DNA of 32,863 nucleotides from Lachnospiraceae bacterium UBA2864. GTDB taxonomy: Bacteria; Bacillota; Clostridia; Lachnospirales; Lachnospiraceae. Below, one piece after another: positions 7,630 to 15,569 of this stretch (position 1 is its first letter; every line of letters begins with the position of its first letter). The stretch lies in contig DEFA01000037.1 in assembly GCA_002350525.1 (NCBI GenBank), positions 40,691-73,553 of the forward strand. The letters run 5' to 3'. A model generated the notes under the pieces. The model saw nothing but the letters and a program-made list of their open reading frames with translations. It had not been told where the DNA came from and made no database searches. Both the position numbers and the translations under genes were made by a program.

Positions 7630-10061
7630 CAGTCATTCATCCTCTTACCGACATAATTATATATAGCACTTATCACGAAGCAGAGTATACCGCTTATAAA
7701 GAAACTTATCGCATGTCCGAGAGTATTGTTATATGCTATATCGATCATAACAAGCTTAACTACACATATCATAGACAGTACAAGTCCGTACATACGGAGG
7801 TTGCTGTATTTCTTATAGAATCCGACTGTTATGCATACGATTGCAACCACAAAACATGCAATACTTATAGCCGCCTGTGGTGCCGAAGCCGAATCAAGTA
7901 TCACATACATAAGGACAGTAAACTTCACACCCGAATATACATACTTATAATCATGGAAGAAGAAGTCTGACCTGTTAACATTTATACAGCATATAGCTGC
8001 AAGTATCATGACCGTTATCATCCAGATACCGGCTGTATCAATTTTATAGAGAAGTACCATTCCGCCCAGGATAAGTATTCCGTTAACACACAGAAGGAAA
8101 TCTTTAAAGAACGGCTCTTCTTCCCTAGTCAGCCAGTCTTTCCGGAAAGGAGTAACGGTCGCTGCCGTATTTACTGCTGCCAGCACAGTAAACAGAACAA
8201 ACGCCCTTTCACCATCATAAGACATAACACCTCGCAGATGTATATTATCCAGTATCTGACTGTACTTGGTTATTATGCCTAACAAAAGAAGCAAGTACAG
8301 TCCCGTCTTCTTAGCCATATCGTAGCTTCTTTTTGAATACATTATATAGAAAGCTGCGAAGATTATAACGAGTGCAAAGGTCGTGTCAAGAATATAATCT
8401 TCCTCAAAATGCATGAAGAGATATACAACGTATGAGATATAACCCATCACTCTATAAACTTCATTATCCGCTATGTATCCGTATATAATAAATGCCGCCA
8501 CCGCCGGTACGATTCCGAATATTTCAAAATCTCCCGGTATTTTCTCGAGGCCGAAACAAAGTATATATCCGAGAAGCAGTGTCCATACCCAATAAGGCAG
8601 CTTCATCCACTCTGCGCGGCTGTCCCTAAGTCTGTATTCCAGAATGATCATCAGGACTCCCGCAATTATCGAATACAAAACACCTGTCTTCATACATTCG
8701 GAGTAATCACCGTATAAGAGTGACGTATGAAAAACAAAGCTTCTTACTACAATCAGAAGAATTATCGTATATACTGCTCCGAATGAATGCTTGCGCGTAA
8801 GAGTCTCTTCCTTATTCCAGCCCATAAAACATAACACAAGCATCAGGATAACATCTGCCGCAAGAAGCAACAGGCTGATATATGCAGCCGTATCCGACAT
8901 TCTCAGGAATGCAGGGACTGCAAAATCCCTTAATCTCAGCTCATTATTCTTCACTATCATGCCATAAAGCGCGGATATCAGAATTATCAGATTCACTATA
9001 TGGAATATATTGCACAGGATATAACCTCGTCCCGCTTTAATATCAAAGTATAAATATGCAAAACTGCCTATAAAGAAATAGATAAGCAGTATGATATATT
9101 TCGAATTAAAATTCTCGAAATTGTCACCTGAACAGATGAGTAAGCATCCGAAAAGTATTGATATCGTAATTCCTATCTGACCTATCACGGAATACATTCC
9201 GGACTCATATCTCTTTGAAAGATAAAGAGCCGCCACTGCCCATATAAGAAGGAATATGTAAAGCATCAGATCATTCAGAACTTTAAAATGGAGATTACTT
9301 ACGAAAAGAGAGATAAATACCGCTCCCATTCCGCATCCGGACAAAGCCTCAAAAAAGCCGCTCCGTTCATTACGTCCGCTCCTCTCCAGCTTAAATACAC
9401 CGGCTATAAGAAATGCAAAGCTTATGGCAAACATCATAAATACCTTTGCGGCAGTTCCGAGAGCCGGAACAAATACAATCGCAAAGAGAATAAGACTTAT
9501 AAAGATAAGGCCGGAAGCCGCCACTGCCATAACATTCTTACCGAAGATTTCCTCTGTAAAAGAAGATTTCTTAGGTTCTCCGTACTCCGATCTGACAGTG
9601 CCATTCTGCTGCTCAAATATAGACAGTTCCTTACTTGAATCAGGATTATACTGATATACGTTAGTCGGAGTATTTATAGTCATTGCAGGTTTCGGACCCG
9701 AAGAAAATACAGTTGCCGGTGCAGGTGCCGCAGACGGCTCCGTAGGATTATTCGCGAATGGATTCGCAACTGCCGGCTGCGCAGGGGTCTGTATCGGCTG
9801 TTCAGTCGGATTGTTTGCAAAATGATTCGGTACTGCCGGCTGCACAGGGTTCCTGCTTTCGTATTCTCGTCTTGCGATAGCCAGCTGTGCTTCGAGATAA
9901 TAGAGATTATCCTGAATATTCCTGATCCGATTATTTATAACCTGATCATTCTGAAAGCTGCCGTTATAAGACCCGTCTCTTATCTGATTGATAAGCACAT
10001 TCAGTTCTTCTTTATCAAGAGCTACCTGCCGCTCCAATCTGTCCAGATTATCACTTACCAT
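7629..10061 (-). CDS. Large polytopic membrane protein, DUF2339-like
   Basis: This 810-residue protein has a short N-terminal coiled coil (RLERQVALDKEELNVLINQI and YYLEAQLAIARREY), then a Pro/Ala/Asn-rich linker at about residues 70-150. From about residue 180 many hydrophobic segments follow, which I estimate at around 20 or more. The first membrane block, GKNVMAVAASGLIFISLILF followed by FFEALSGCGMGAVFISLF, resembles DUF2339 proteins, a family of unknown function. The linker holds a duplicated unit, QPAVxNxFANNPTE. The start is supported by GAGGGGG 5 nt before the ATG. A 71-bp gap separates it from the NUDIX gene; it contains only a weak promoter-like TTGTAA-18-TATGAA on the minus strand, so an internal promoter is possible. 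Confidence 0.75.
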   Translation of the reverse strand: MVSDNLDRLERQVALDKEELNVLINQIRDGSYNGSFQNDQVINNRIRNIQDNLYYLEAQLAIARREYESRNPVQPAVPNHFANNPTEQPIQTPAQPAVANPFANNPTEPSAAPAPATVFSSGPKPAMTINTPTNVYQYNPDSSKELSIFEQQNGTVRSEYGEPKKSSFTEEIFGKNVMAVAASGLIFISLILFAIVFVPALGTAAKVFMMFAISFAFLIAGVFKLERSGRNERSGFFEALSGCGMGAVFISLFVSNLHFKVLNDLMLYIFLLIWAVAALYLSKRYESGMYSVIGQIGITISILFGCLLICSGDNFENFNSKYIILLIYFFIGSFAYLYFDIKAGRGYILCNIFHIVNLIILISALYGMIVKNNELRLRDFAVPAFLRMSDTAAYISLLLLAADVILMLVLCFMGWNKEETLTRKHSFGAVYTIILLIVVRSFVFHTSLLYGDYSECMKTGVLYSIIAGVLMIILEYRLRDSRAEWMKLPYWVWTLLLGYILCFGLEKIPGDFEIFGIVPAVAAFIIYGYIADNEVYRVMGYISYVVYLFMHFEEDYILDTTFALVIIFAAFYIMYSKRSYDMAKKTGLYLLLLLGIITKYSQILDNIHLRGVMSYDGERAFVLFTVLAAVNTAATVTPFRKDWLTREEEPFFKDFLLCVNGILILGGMVLLYKIDTAGIWMITVMILAAICCINVNRSDFFFHDYKYVYSGVKFTVLMYVILDSASAPQAAISIACFVVAIVCITVGFYKKYSNLRMYGLVLSMICVVKLVMIDIAYNNTLGHAISFFISGILCFVISAIYNYVGKRMND

Positions 10062-10132
10062 ATATTCCCCCTCATATAATCACATAAAGATGCCTTCATA
10101 CGAAATGTACTTCCGATTTTACAAGCATATAC

Positions 10133-10612
10133 TTAGTGTACGTCCCAGTTTATAAGCGTACCTTCCGCATCATATACAAGTTTCAGTGAGAAGAAGTCTC
10201 TCCGCTCGTTAAGAAGCCTGAAAAAGATCTTATCGCCTTCCCAGATAGGCAGTTCCATGACTTTCTCTTTCTTAACCCATACCAGTTCCCCTTCATCACA
10301 GTCATGAATCTCACCTGTAAAACCGTCTGCCGTATAAAGATGCATATATTCTACCACGTTTTCCCCATATATAAATGTTATGACACCTCGTGCTGTATAG
10401 GAAATAAGAGTAAGGCCGGTCTCTTCATCCACCTCCCGGAGAAGACATTCATCCGGACTCTCCCCGTATTCAAAATGTCCGCCGATCCCGATCCATTTAT
10501 CCTTATTAATATCCTTTTCCTTTTTCGTCCTGTGCATCATAAGGTAGGAGCCGTCACGCTCTATATAGCAGAGCGTTGTAAGCTCCGGAACTTTTATCTC
10601 ATCCAATCCCAC
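10133..10612 (-). CDS. NUDIX hydrolase (MutT/8-oxo-dGTP diphosphatase-like)
   Basis: This 159-residue NUDIX enzyme hydrolyses a nucleoside diphosphate linked to another group; the exact substrate is unknown. The NUDIX box is complete: GHFEYGESPDECLLREVDEE with TGL following (pattern GX5EX7REXXEEXGX). The preceding DKWIGIG and the early YIERDGSYLMMHRTKKEKD resemble the 8-oxo-dGTP diphosphatases of Firmicutes, which clean oxidised nucleotides. The start is a GTG at 10612 with AAGGAG upstream; the gene begins 12 nt after the stop of the MuiA-like gene, whose end holds the ribosome binding site. It is an operon passenger of the minus-strand run. Confidence 0.9.
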   Translation of the reverse strand: MGLDEIKVPELTTLCYIERDGSYLMMHRTKKEKDINKDKWIGIGGHFEYGESPDECLLREVDEETGLTLISYTARGVITFIYGENVVEYMHLYTADGFTGEIHDCDEGELVWVKKEKVMELPIWEGDKIFFRLLNERRDFFSLKLVYDAEGTLINWDVH

Positions 10613-10624
10613 TTTAGTCTCCTT

Positions 10625-12241
10625 CTATCTTGCCGGCGAACCGCATTCAGGACAGAACTTACCGCTCAGCATTGCACCGCATACATGGCAGAACTGACTT
10701 CCCGAAGGTCTGCCCGGTACCCTCTTTCTGTGTTCACCCATCTTCTTATCCTTAGGCCAGGTTACATTATATTCCAGCTCACAGTTAAGGGTCTTACCCG
10801 GTTCAGCCAGAAGATTCCACTTAACCTCACCCGTCTCTTCATCGACTATTCCGTCCGAAAGCTGCAGGGGTTCTACCACGATGACCTTATCCGTAGATAC
10901 CGGAATCTGATCTTTAACGAGCGTATTAACAGATTCGGAAGAATTATTTACAAGCTTTATACTGATCTTTGAAGTCGATCTTCTCTGATTCTTCAGGAAT
11001 ACATCCTGAAGTTTCTTCGGCGCTTCCGTACGTACAACCGTAAGCCTCTCATCCTGTCCGAGAGAGAGCATTATCTTATCGGTATCCGATGCCGCATCCA
11101 CATAAACGGTTCCCGCAAATGTATCCCTTATATAAACCGACGCATCTGCAGGAGGAAGAGGCCAGTCCGCCGCCACAATCTCCGCGGTAAGATAGCATTT
11201 ATTATCAACCGAAGGAACACTGAGAACGTTATAAACCGCATTAACCTTAAAGGCCTGAAGGTCTGCCATATTTCCGTCGGTATCCGTAAGAATGTCGCGA
11301 AGATTAGGAAGTATAAACGCAGTCATAGTCTCTTCTTCGGAAACCTCAGCCGTATCCATCTTAAGTGCGGAAACATCCATAGCCGCACCCATCATCATAC
11401 TCGCCGCCATTCCATCTTCTAAAGCTGACTCACCCGAAGCCGCCGCTCCGAGCATAGCATTCATAGGCATGATTCCCTTCGCTCTTACCTTAGGCGGTTC
11501 ATATATCGATAATTCTATAGGTGCGATAACCGGAAGCTCACCCGAGACCGACGGATTGCCCGTATACAGTGTAACCTTAACCTGTTTCCAGTCTTCTCCC
11601 GAGTTCTGTCTTATCCGTGCTTTCATGCTTACATCAAGAGGACTTCTGTCATCCCTGTACTGAATCTCATACTGCGGCATCCAACTGCTGTCAGTCTCCT
11701 GATACTGAAGTATAAAAGGAACCGTTCCTTCCTCTTCACTGATAAGTTCGGCTATGATAACCGGTTTCTTCTCTTCCTCAACCGCTTTACCATATTCTTC
11801 ATTAAGTGCTGTCTGCTTTTCAACCAGCTCATCACGCTGTTTATGGAGCATAAGAATCTGTTCCGGAAGAGCGGCAAGTATCTTCTCCTGCTCCTCTATG
11901 GATATATTTGATCTGTTGGCAAAGTCACTGTTCTTTTTTCTTAATTCTATCATCATATCCGTCGTCTCTATCTGATATGCGATCTCATCAAGACGCTTTG
12001 CTATAACTTCCGATTCCTTCTTATCATCCCCGGACGCCGTAGGATCGGTAACAATCTGAATATTGACTGCTCTTACTTTCTCCGGGAATTTCAGCTTATA
12101 ACTGTCCAGTACAGCACTCTTTGTCATTCCGGATATATAGACAACATTTCTTCCCGCTGCAAGACTCACTTCTCCGCATCTTGTAACGGTAGCTCCGCTT
12201 CGGAAAACCTGAACCTCCGTAACACTCGTTTTTACTCCCAT
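10625..12241 (-). CDS. MuiA-like DUF4139 protein with C-terminal zinc ribbon
   Basis: This 538-residue protein belongs to the mucoidy inhibitor A (DUF4140/DUF4139) family, whose function is poorly known. The N-terminal DUF4140-like part has VTEVQVFRSGATVTRCGEVSLAAG and ends in a coiled coil at about residues 80-160. The DUF4139-like part has SWMPQYEIQY, GEDWKQVKVTLYTGNPS and LNCELEYNVTWPKDKKMGEHRKR. It ends in a zinc ribbon, CHVCGAMLSGKFCPECG. No signal peptide is visible and the zinc ribbon argues for the cytoplasm, unlike classical exported MuiA. AAGGGGG lies 6 nt before the ATG. The HAD gene stops 19 nt upstream. Confidence 0.85.
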   Translation of the reverse strand: MGVKTSVTEVQVFRSGATVTRCGEVSLAAGRNVVYISGMTKSAVLDSYKLKFPEKVRAVNIQIVTDPTASGDDKKESEVIAKRLDEIAYQIETTDMMIELRKKNSDFANRSNISIEEQEKILAALPEQILMLHKQRDELVEKQTALNEEYGKAVEEEKKPVIIAELISEEEGTVPFILQYQETDSSWMPQYEIQYRDDRSPLDVSMKARIRQNSGEDWKQVKVTLYTGNPSVSGELPVIAPIELSIYEPPKVRAKGIMPMNAMLGAAASGESALEDGMAASMMMGAAMDVSALKMDTAEVSEEETMTAFILPNLRDILTDTDGNMADLQAFKVNAVYNVLSVPSVDNKCYLTAEIVAADWPLPPADASVYIRDTFAGTVYVDAASDTDKIMLSLGQDERLTVVRTEAPKKLQDVFLKNQRRSTSKISIKLVNNSSESVNTLVKDQIPVSTDKVIVVEPLQLSDGIVDEETGEVKWNLLAEPGKTLNCELEYNVTWPKDKKMGEHRKRVPGRPSGSQFCHVCGAMLSGKFCPECGSPAR

Positions 12242-12260
12242 TTTGTACCCCCTTAAAACT

Positions 12261-12929
12261 TTAAATACCTAATACTATATCTCCTACTTCTTTTGTATTT
12301 TCCGCTATATAAGAAGCTCCCGCTTCTGTCAGTTCTTCCCTCGAACCGTAACCATAGAGAACTCCTATTGATGCTATACCGTTAAGTTTCGCGCCATCTA
12401 TATCAAAGCATCTGTCCCCGATCATAATGCACTGCGATCTGAGTTCCTCTGTAACCTCCCCATTATCACAGACATCTTTCATGGCTATTCCGATAAGCTC
12501 CTGTTTTGAATAACTGATATCTTTAAGCTCCGGTCCCACAACCTTCCTAAAGTATTTCATAATCCCAAAATGCTCTACTATCTTTTCCGAAAAAATCTTT
12601 GGTTTAGAAGTGACCACATAAAGGACTGCTCCCTCTTCGGAAAGCTTCTTCAGAACCTCTTCGATCCCGTCGTAAAGAGGTGCATTAAACATCTCACCTG
12701 CATTATAATACTCTCTGTAATATGCCGCAGCCTGTTTTGCATCTTCTTCGGAAAGATCGCAGAATTCCTTAAATGCAAGTACAAGCGGCGGACCTATGAA
12801 TTTCTTTATACTCTCTCTGTCCTCCACCTCTATACCCATTTTATTCATGGCATATATGAGTGAATTAATGATTGCAAATTCCGACTGTGTAAGAGTACCG
12901 TCAAGATCAAAGAATACATATTTATACAT
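12261..12929 (-). CDS. HAD-superfamily hydrolase, phosphoglycolate phosphatase-like
   Basis: This 222-residue cytoplasmic HAD phosphatase has motif I FFDLDGTLTQSE at residues 5-16 with both catalytic aspartates, motif II VVTSK near 105, the motif III lysine in YSKQELIGIAM, and motif IV as MIGDRCFDIDGAKLNGI. The helical cap after motif I and the GVLYGYGSREEL ending are as in the Gph/PGMB group. The substrate is likely a small phosphorylated metabolite and cannot be specified. GAAAGG stands 11 nt before the ATG. It lies between the helicase (26 nt upstream) and the MuiA-like gene (19 nt downstream) in the same transcript. Confidence 0.9.
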   Translation of the reverse strand: MYKYVFFDLDGTLTQSEFAIINSLIYAMNKMGIEVEDRESIKKFIGPPLVLAFKEFCDLSEEDAKQAAAYYREYYNAGEMFNAPLYDGIEEVLKKLSEEGAVLYVVTSKPKIFSEKIVEHFGIMKYFRKVVGPELKDISYSKQELIGIAMKDVCDNGEVTEELRSQCIMIGDRCFDIDGAKLNGIASIGVLYGYGSREELTEAGASYIAENTKEVGDIVLGI

Positions 12930-12955
12930 TTCATATAAAACCTTTCTTCAGTATA

Positions 12956-15559
12956 TCACAAAAGCTCTTTAATAACCTTTACTCCTCCGGCTGAGGTATT
13001 CATAAGTCTCTGCTTTAGTAAGATTGTCTTACCTGAATCTGTACTTGTCTGGATCAGTTCCTTTGCTCCCCTTACATACCTCATATATTCTCTTGCCGTA
13101 TCAATCTTGTTAAAGCCGTCCGGTACCGGACAGTATCTTTTTCCGAAGAATCCGAAACGGAGCATGAACTTAGGATATATTATATCATCCATTGCCTGTT
13201 TGAGATACTCAGCATATAGTCTGCTGTCCCTCTCTGTGGCATGTCTCAGATAAAACTCAAGATTTCCCGTATCATTTGCGGTTTTAAGCTCAGCAGACGC
13301 AGCGATGAGATGCTTATCTTTCATCAACCTGAACAGGCCGTCCGCCACCGAAAGAATCTCTTTTCTCTTAAGACGGGACTTGCCGGCACTTACACCTTTG
13401 AAACGCTTTTCCGCTACATTTACGACATTACGCACTTCCGTAGAACCGAATACCGCCGGCACTGCTTCCCATCTGTCTTTTACAAATGATCTGTCACGGG
13501 ACTTCTCCAGCATGAATCTGTTCCAGTTCTCACTGTCATACATGCTAAGGCCGCCCGGATTCAGTCTTTCAATCCCGTTCTCGATTCTTCTTCCATCCAT
13601 ACTGAGTCCGACAATGGAATCAAATCTCTGGAGGATACTGTTCTGTTCGCCCGAGGCATTCAGATTATCGGAACAGGTCATAAGATGCCAGATATTGGAT
13701 ACCTTACTTTCATCTCCTCCCGGAATTCTGAGAGCTCGTCCTCTCATCTGATTGGTCTTGACATAGGTTCCGGAATTGCTGCCTATGATAAGCGTATTGA
13801 CAGCCGGTGCATCCCAGCCTTCACCCAGAAGTGCCGCCGTACCTATAAGTATCTCTATCTTTCCCTTTTCAAAAAGTTCCGTAACTTCGGATACTATCAT
13901 ATCACTGCCGGCTGACCCCACTTCGACTCTGGAGTAACCTGTAACGCCCAGAGGCTTAACCTTACACTTCATACTGTCATTCGAGATAAGTGACTCTGCC
14001 GCACTGTCCGGAAGGATCACAAGACTTCCCGTAAGTACACCGAGTCTTGTCCTGTATACTCTCTTCGATGCAGGATTACTCTCGGTATCCGCTTCCAGAT
14101 ATTTCTCAAGATTCCCGAGATGCTCCTGTCTTCTCAGTCTTTCAAAGACACTCGAAACACCGAGATCTGTAAGAGACTCTATAGTCTCTACCTTTGATAT
14201 ATCTTCCTTACGGATATGATCCATCAGAACGAGTGCACGGAGACGGTCTCCGCATACATGTGACTCAGACTCAAGTATATCCACTATCGCATTCAGCTTA
14301 GAAGCCGAACCCTTCAGGATTCTGTCCGCATTCTCCGTACCGAAGCTCAGTTTAACACGTCCGTCCTTCATAAGATGGTTGCCGGTAAGTATCTCTTTCA
14401 GCCATACCTTCATACTATCGGGATAACTTCCCGGATCATTTTCCAGTATATCCTTCATAAGAGGCAGAAACCAAGCTGTATCATATTTACCCGAATGCCC
14501 GGTTTCGGAGAGTCTCTCTGCTTCCGTCCGTACCATACTTACAATACGTTTATCCCATACAGTAAAGGCAGTTTCCGCGAGTTCCCGGCTTTCCTCCAGT
14601 TCCACCTGACATGTAAGGCTTATATATGCGGCATAACTTATGAGTCTTGATATATAATCGGGATTCTTAAGAATGATATCCTTATTCTCTTCCGGACTTA
14701 TGAGGAAATTCAGCTTCTTCACCGCATTATAAAGTTCTTTACTTCTGAGTACCGCTATCTCACATTCCTTATTTCTGTATATTTCCCGCATTACTTTGGA
14801 CTCTTCCTCTGCAGTCGGCTTACAGATATACAGGTAATCCTGATGCGGACAGAGACATTTTTTAACCACCATCTCCGGAATGGATATCTCCAGATCTATA
14901 TCACCGCAAAGCTGTATATATCTCTTCCATTCAATATTGGATGTATCCATCGGAGGTGTCGCTGTAAGAGCGATAAGCGAGGCATCCATTCCACCTACAA
15001 ACTCCGTCAGGGCTTTCCACCACTCTCTTTTCAGATGATGAGCTTCATCGAGACATATCACCTGTATTCCAAGAGATTTATACTGTTCTATTATCTGTTT
15101 AAACCTTTCACTTTCCTCTTCGGAGCTGCCTTTCTTATCTTTCGCTGTGTCCGTCTGATCTTCCGTCAAAACATCTTCGTCTTCAGAAGTCTCCTCGCTG
15201 CTTTTACCGTATAACTGATACAGTGCCTGATAAGTTGAACATGTTATGATGCCGGGATTTGAAAGATCTGTAGAGAAGTTCAGATTCCAGTAATCATAGA
15301 GGCCTTCCTTCTTCTCATCCACAAAAAGCGACAGGAATCTTTCTTTCCACTGGTTCCTGAGGTTAATTGTAGGCACAAGAATAAGCGCCCTGCAAGCAAG
15401 GCGCCTAATAGCCTCGAGTCCAAGCACAGTTTTTCCCGCTCCGGGAGCGGCAGATACGTGAAGGCGTCCGTCCTCCAGCATATACTGCATCTGTTCCAAA
15501 ACTCTGTTCTGATAATCCCTTAAAGGGTATTTTAATTCTATGTCTTTATATAACTCCAC
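12956..15559 (-). CDS. Superfamily II DEAH-box helicase/ATPase, orphan
   Basis: This 867-residue helicase has a Q-like YPLRDYQ (11-17), Walker A APGAGKT (38-44), motif Ia LILVPTINLRNQW, motif II VICLDEAHHLKREWW near 180 and motif III ALTATPP. The second RecA lobe has LIGTAALLGEGWDAPAVNT and motif VI NQMRGRALRI. An acidic, low-complexity insert (around residues 125-150) interrupts lobe 1, and a helical insert of about 250 residues separates the lobes. The start is a GTG at 15559 with AAGGGG 6 nt upstream, 10 nt after the exporter stop. No nuclease or methylase gene is adjacent, so a restriction or defence role is not supported by context. The domain plan is reminiscent of helicases found with mobile or defence genes, but that is only a resemblance. 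Confidence 0.85.
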   Translation of the reverse strand: MELYKDIELKYPLRDYQNRVLEQMQYMLEDGRLHVSAAPGAGKTVLGLEAIRRLACRALILVPTINLRNQWKERFLSLFVDEKKEGLYDYWNLNFSTDLSNPGIITCSTYQALYQLYGKSSEETSEDEDVLTEDQTDTAKDKKGSSEEESERFKQIIEQYKSLGIQVICLDEAHHLKREWWKALTEFVGGMDASLIALTATPPMDTSNIEWKRYIQLCGDIDLEISIPEMVVKKCLCPHQDYLYICKPTAEEESKVMREIYRNKECEIAVLRSKELYNAVKKLNFLISPEENKDIILKNPDYISRLISYAAYISLTCQVELEESRELAETAFTVWDKRIVSMVRTEAERLSETGHSGKYDTAWFLPLMKDILENDPGSYPDSMKVWLKEILTGNHLMKDGRVKLSFGTENADRILKGSASKLNAIVDILESESHVCGDRLRALVLMDHIRKEDISKVETIESLTDLGVSSVFERLRRQEHLGNLEKYLEADTESNPASKRVYRTRLGVLTGSLVILPDSAAESLISNDSMKCKVKPLGVTGYSRVEVGSAGSDMIVSEVTELFEKGKIEILIGTAALLGEGWDAPAVNTLIIGSNSGTYVKTNQMRGRALRIPGGDESKVSNIWHLMTCSDNLNASGEQNSILQRFDSIVGLSMDGRRIENGIERLNPGGLSMYDSENWNRFMLEKSRDRSFVKDRWEAVPAVFGSTEVRNVVNVAEKRFKGVSAGKSRLKRKEILSVADGLFRLMKDKHLIAASAELKTANDTGNLEFYLRHATERDSRLYAEYLKQAMDDIIYPKFMLRFGFFGKRYCPVPDGFNKIDTAREYMRYVRGAKELIQTSTDSGKTILLKQRLMNTSAGGVKVIKELL

Positions 15560-15569
15560 CTGTATCCCC

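Noticed and set aside
12956..15559. The helicase as part of an antiphage defence island.
   Set aside because: No nuclease, methylase, protease or other defence partner is adjacent; neighbours are exporter and metabolic genes.
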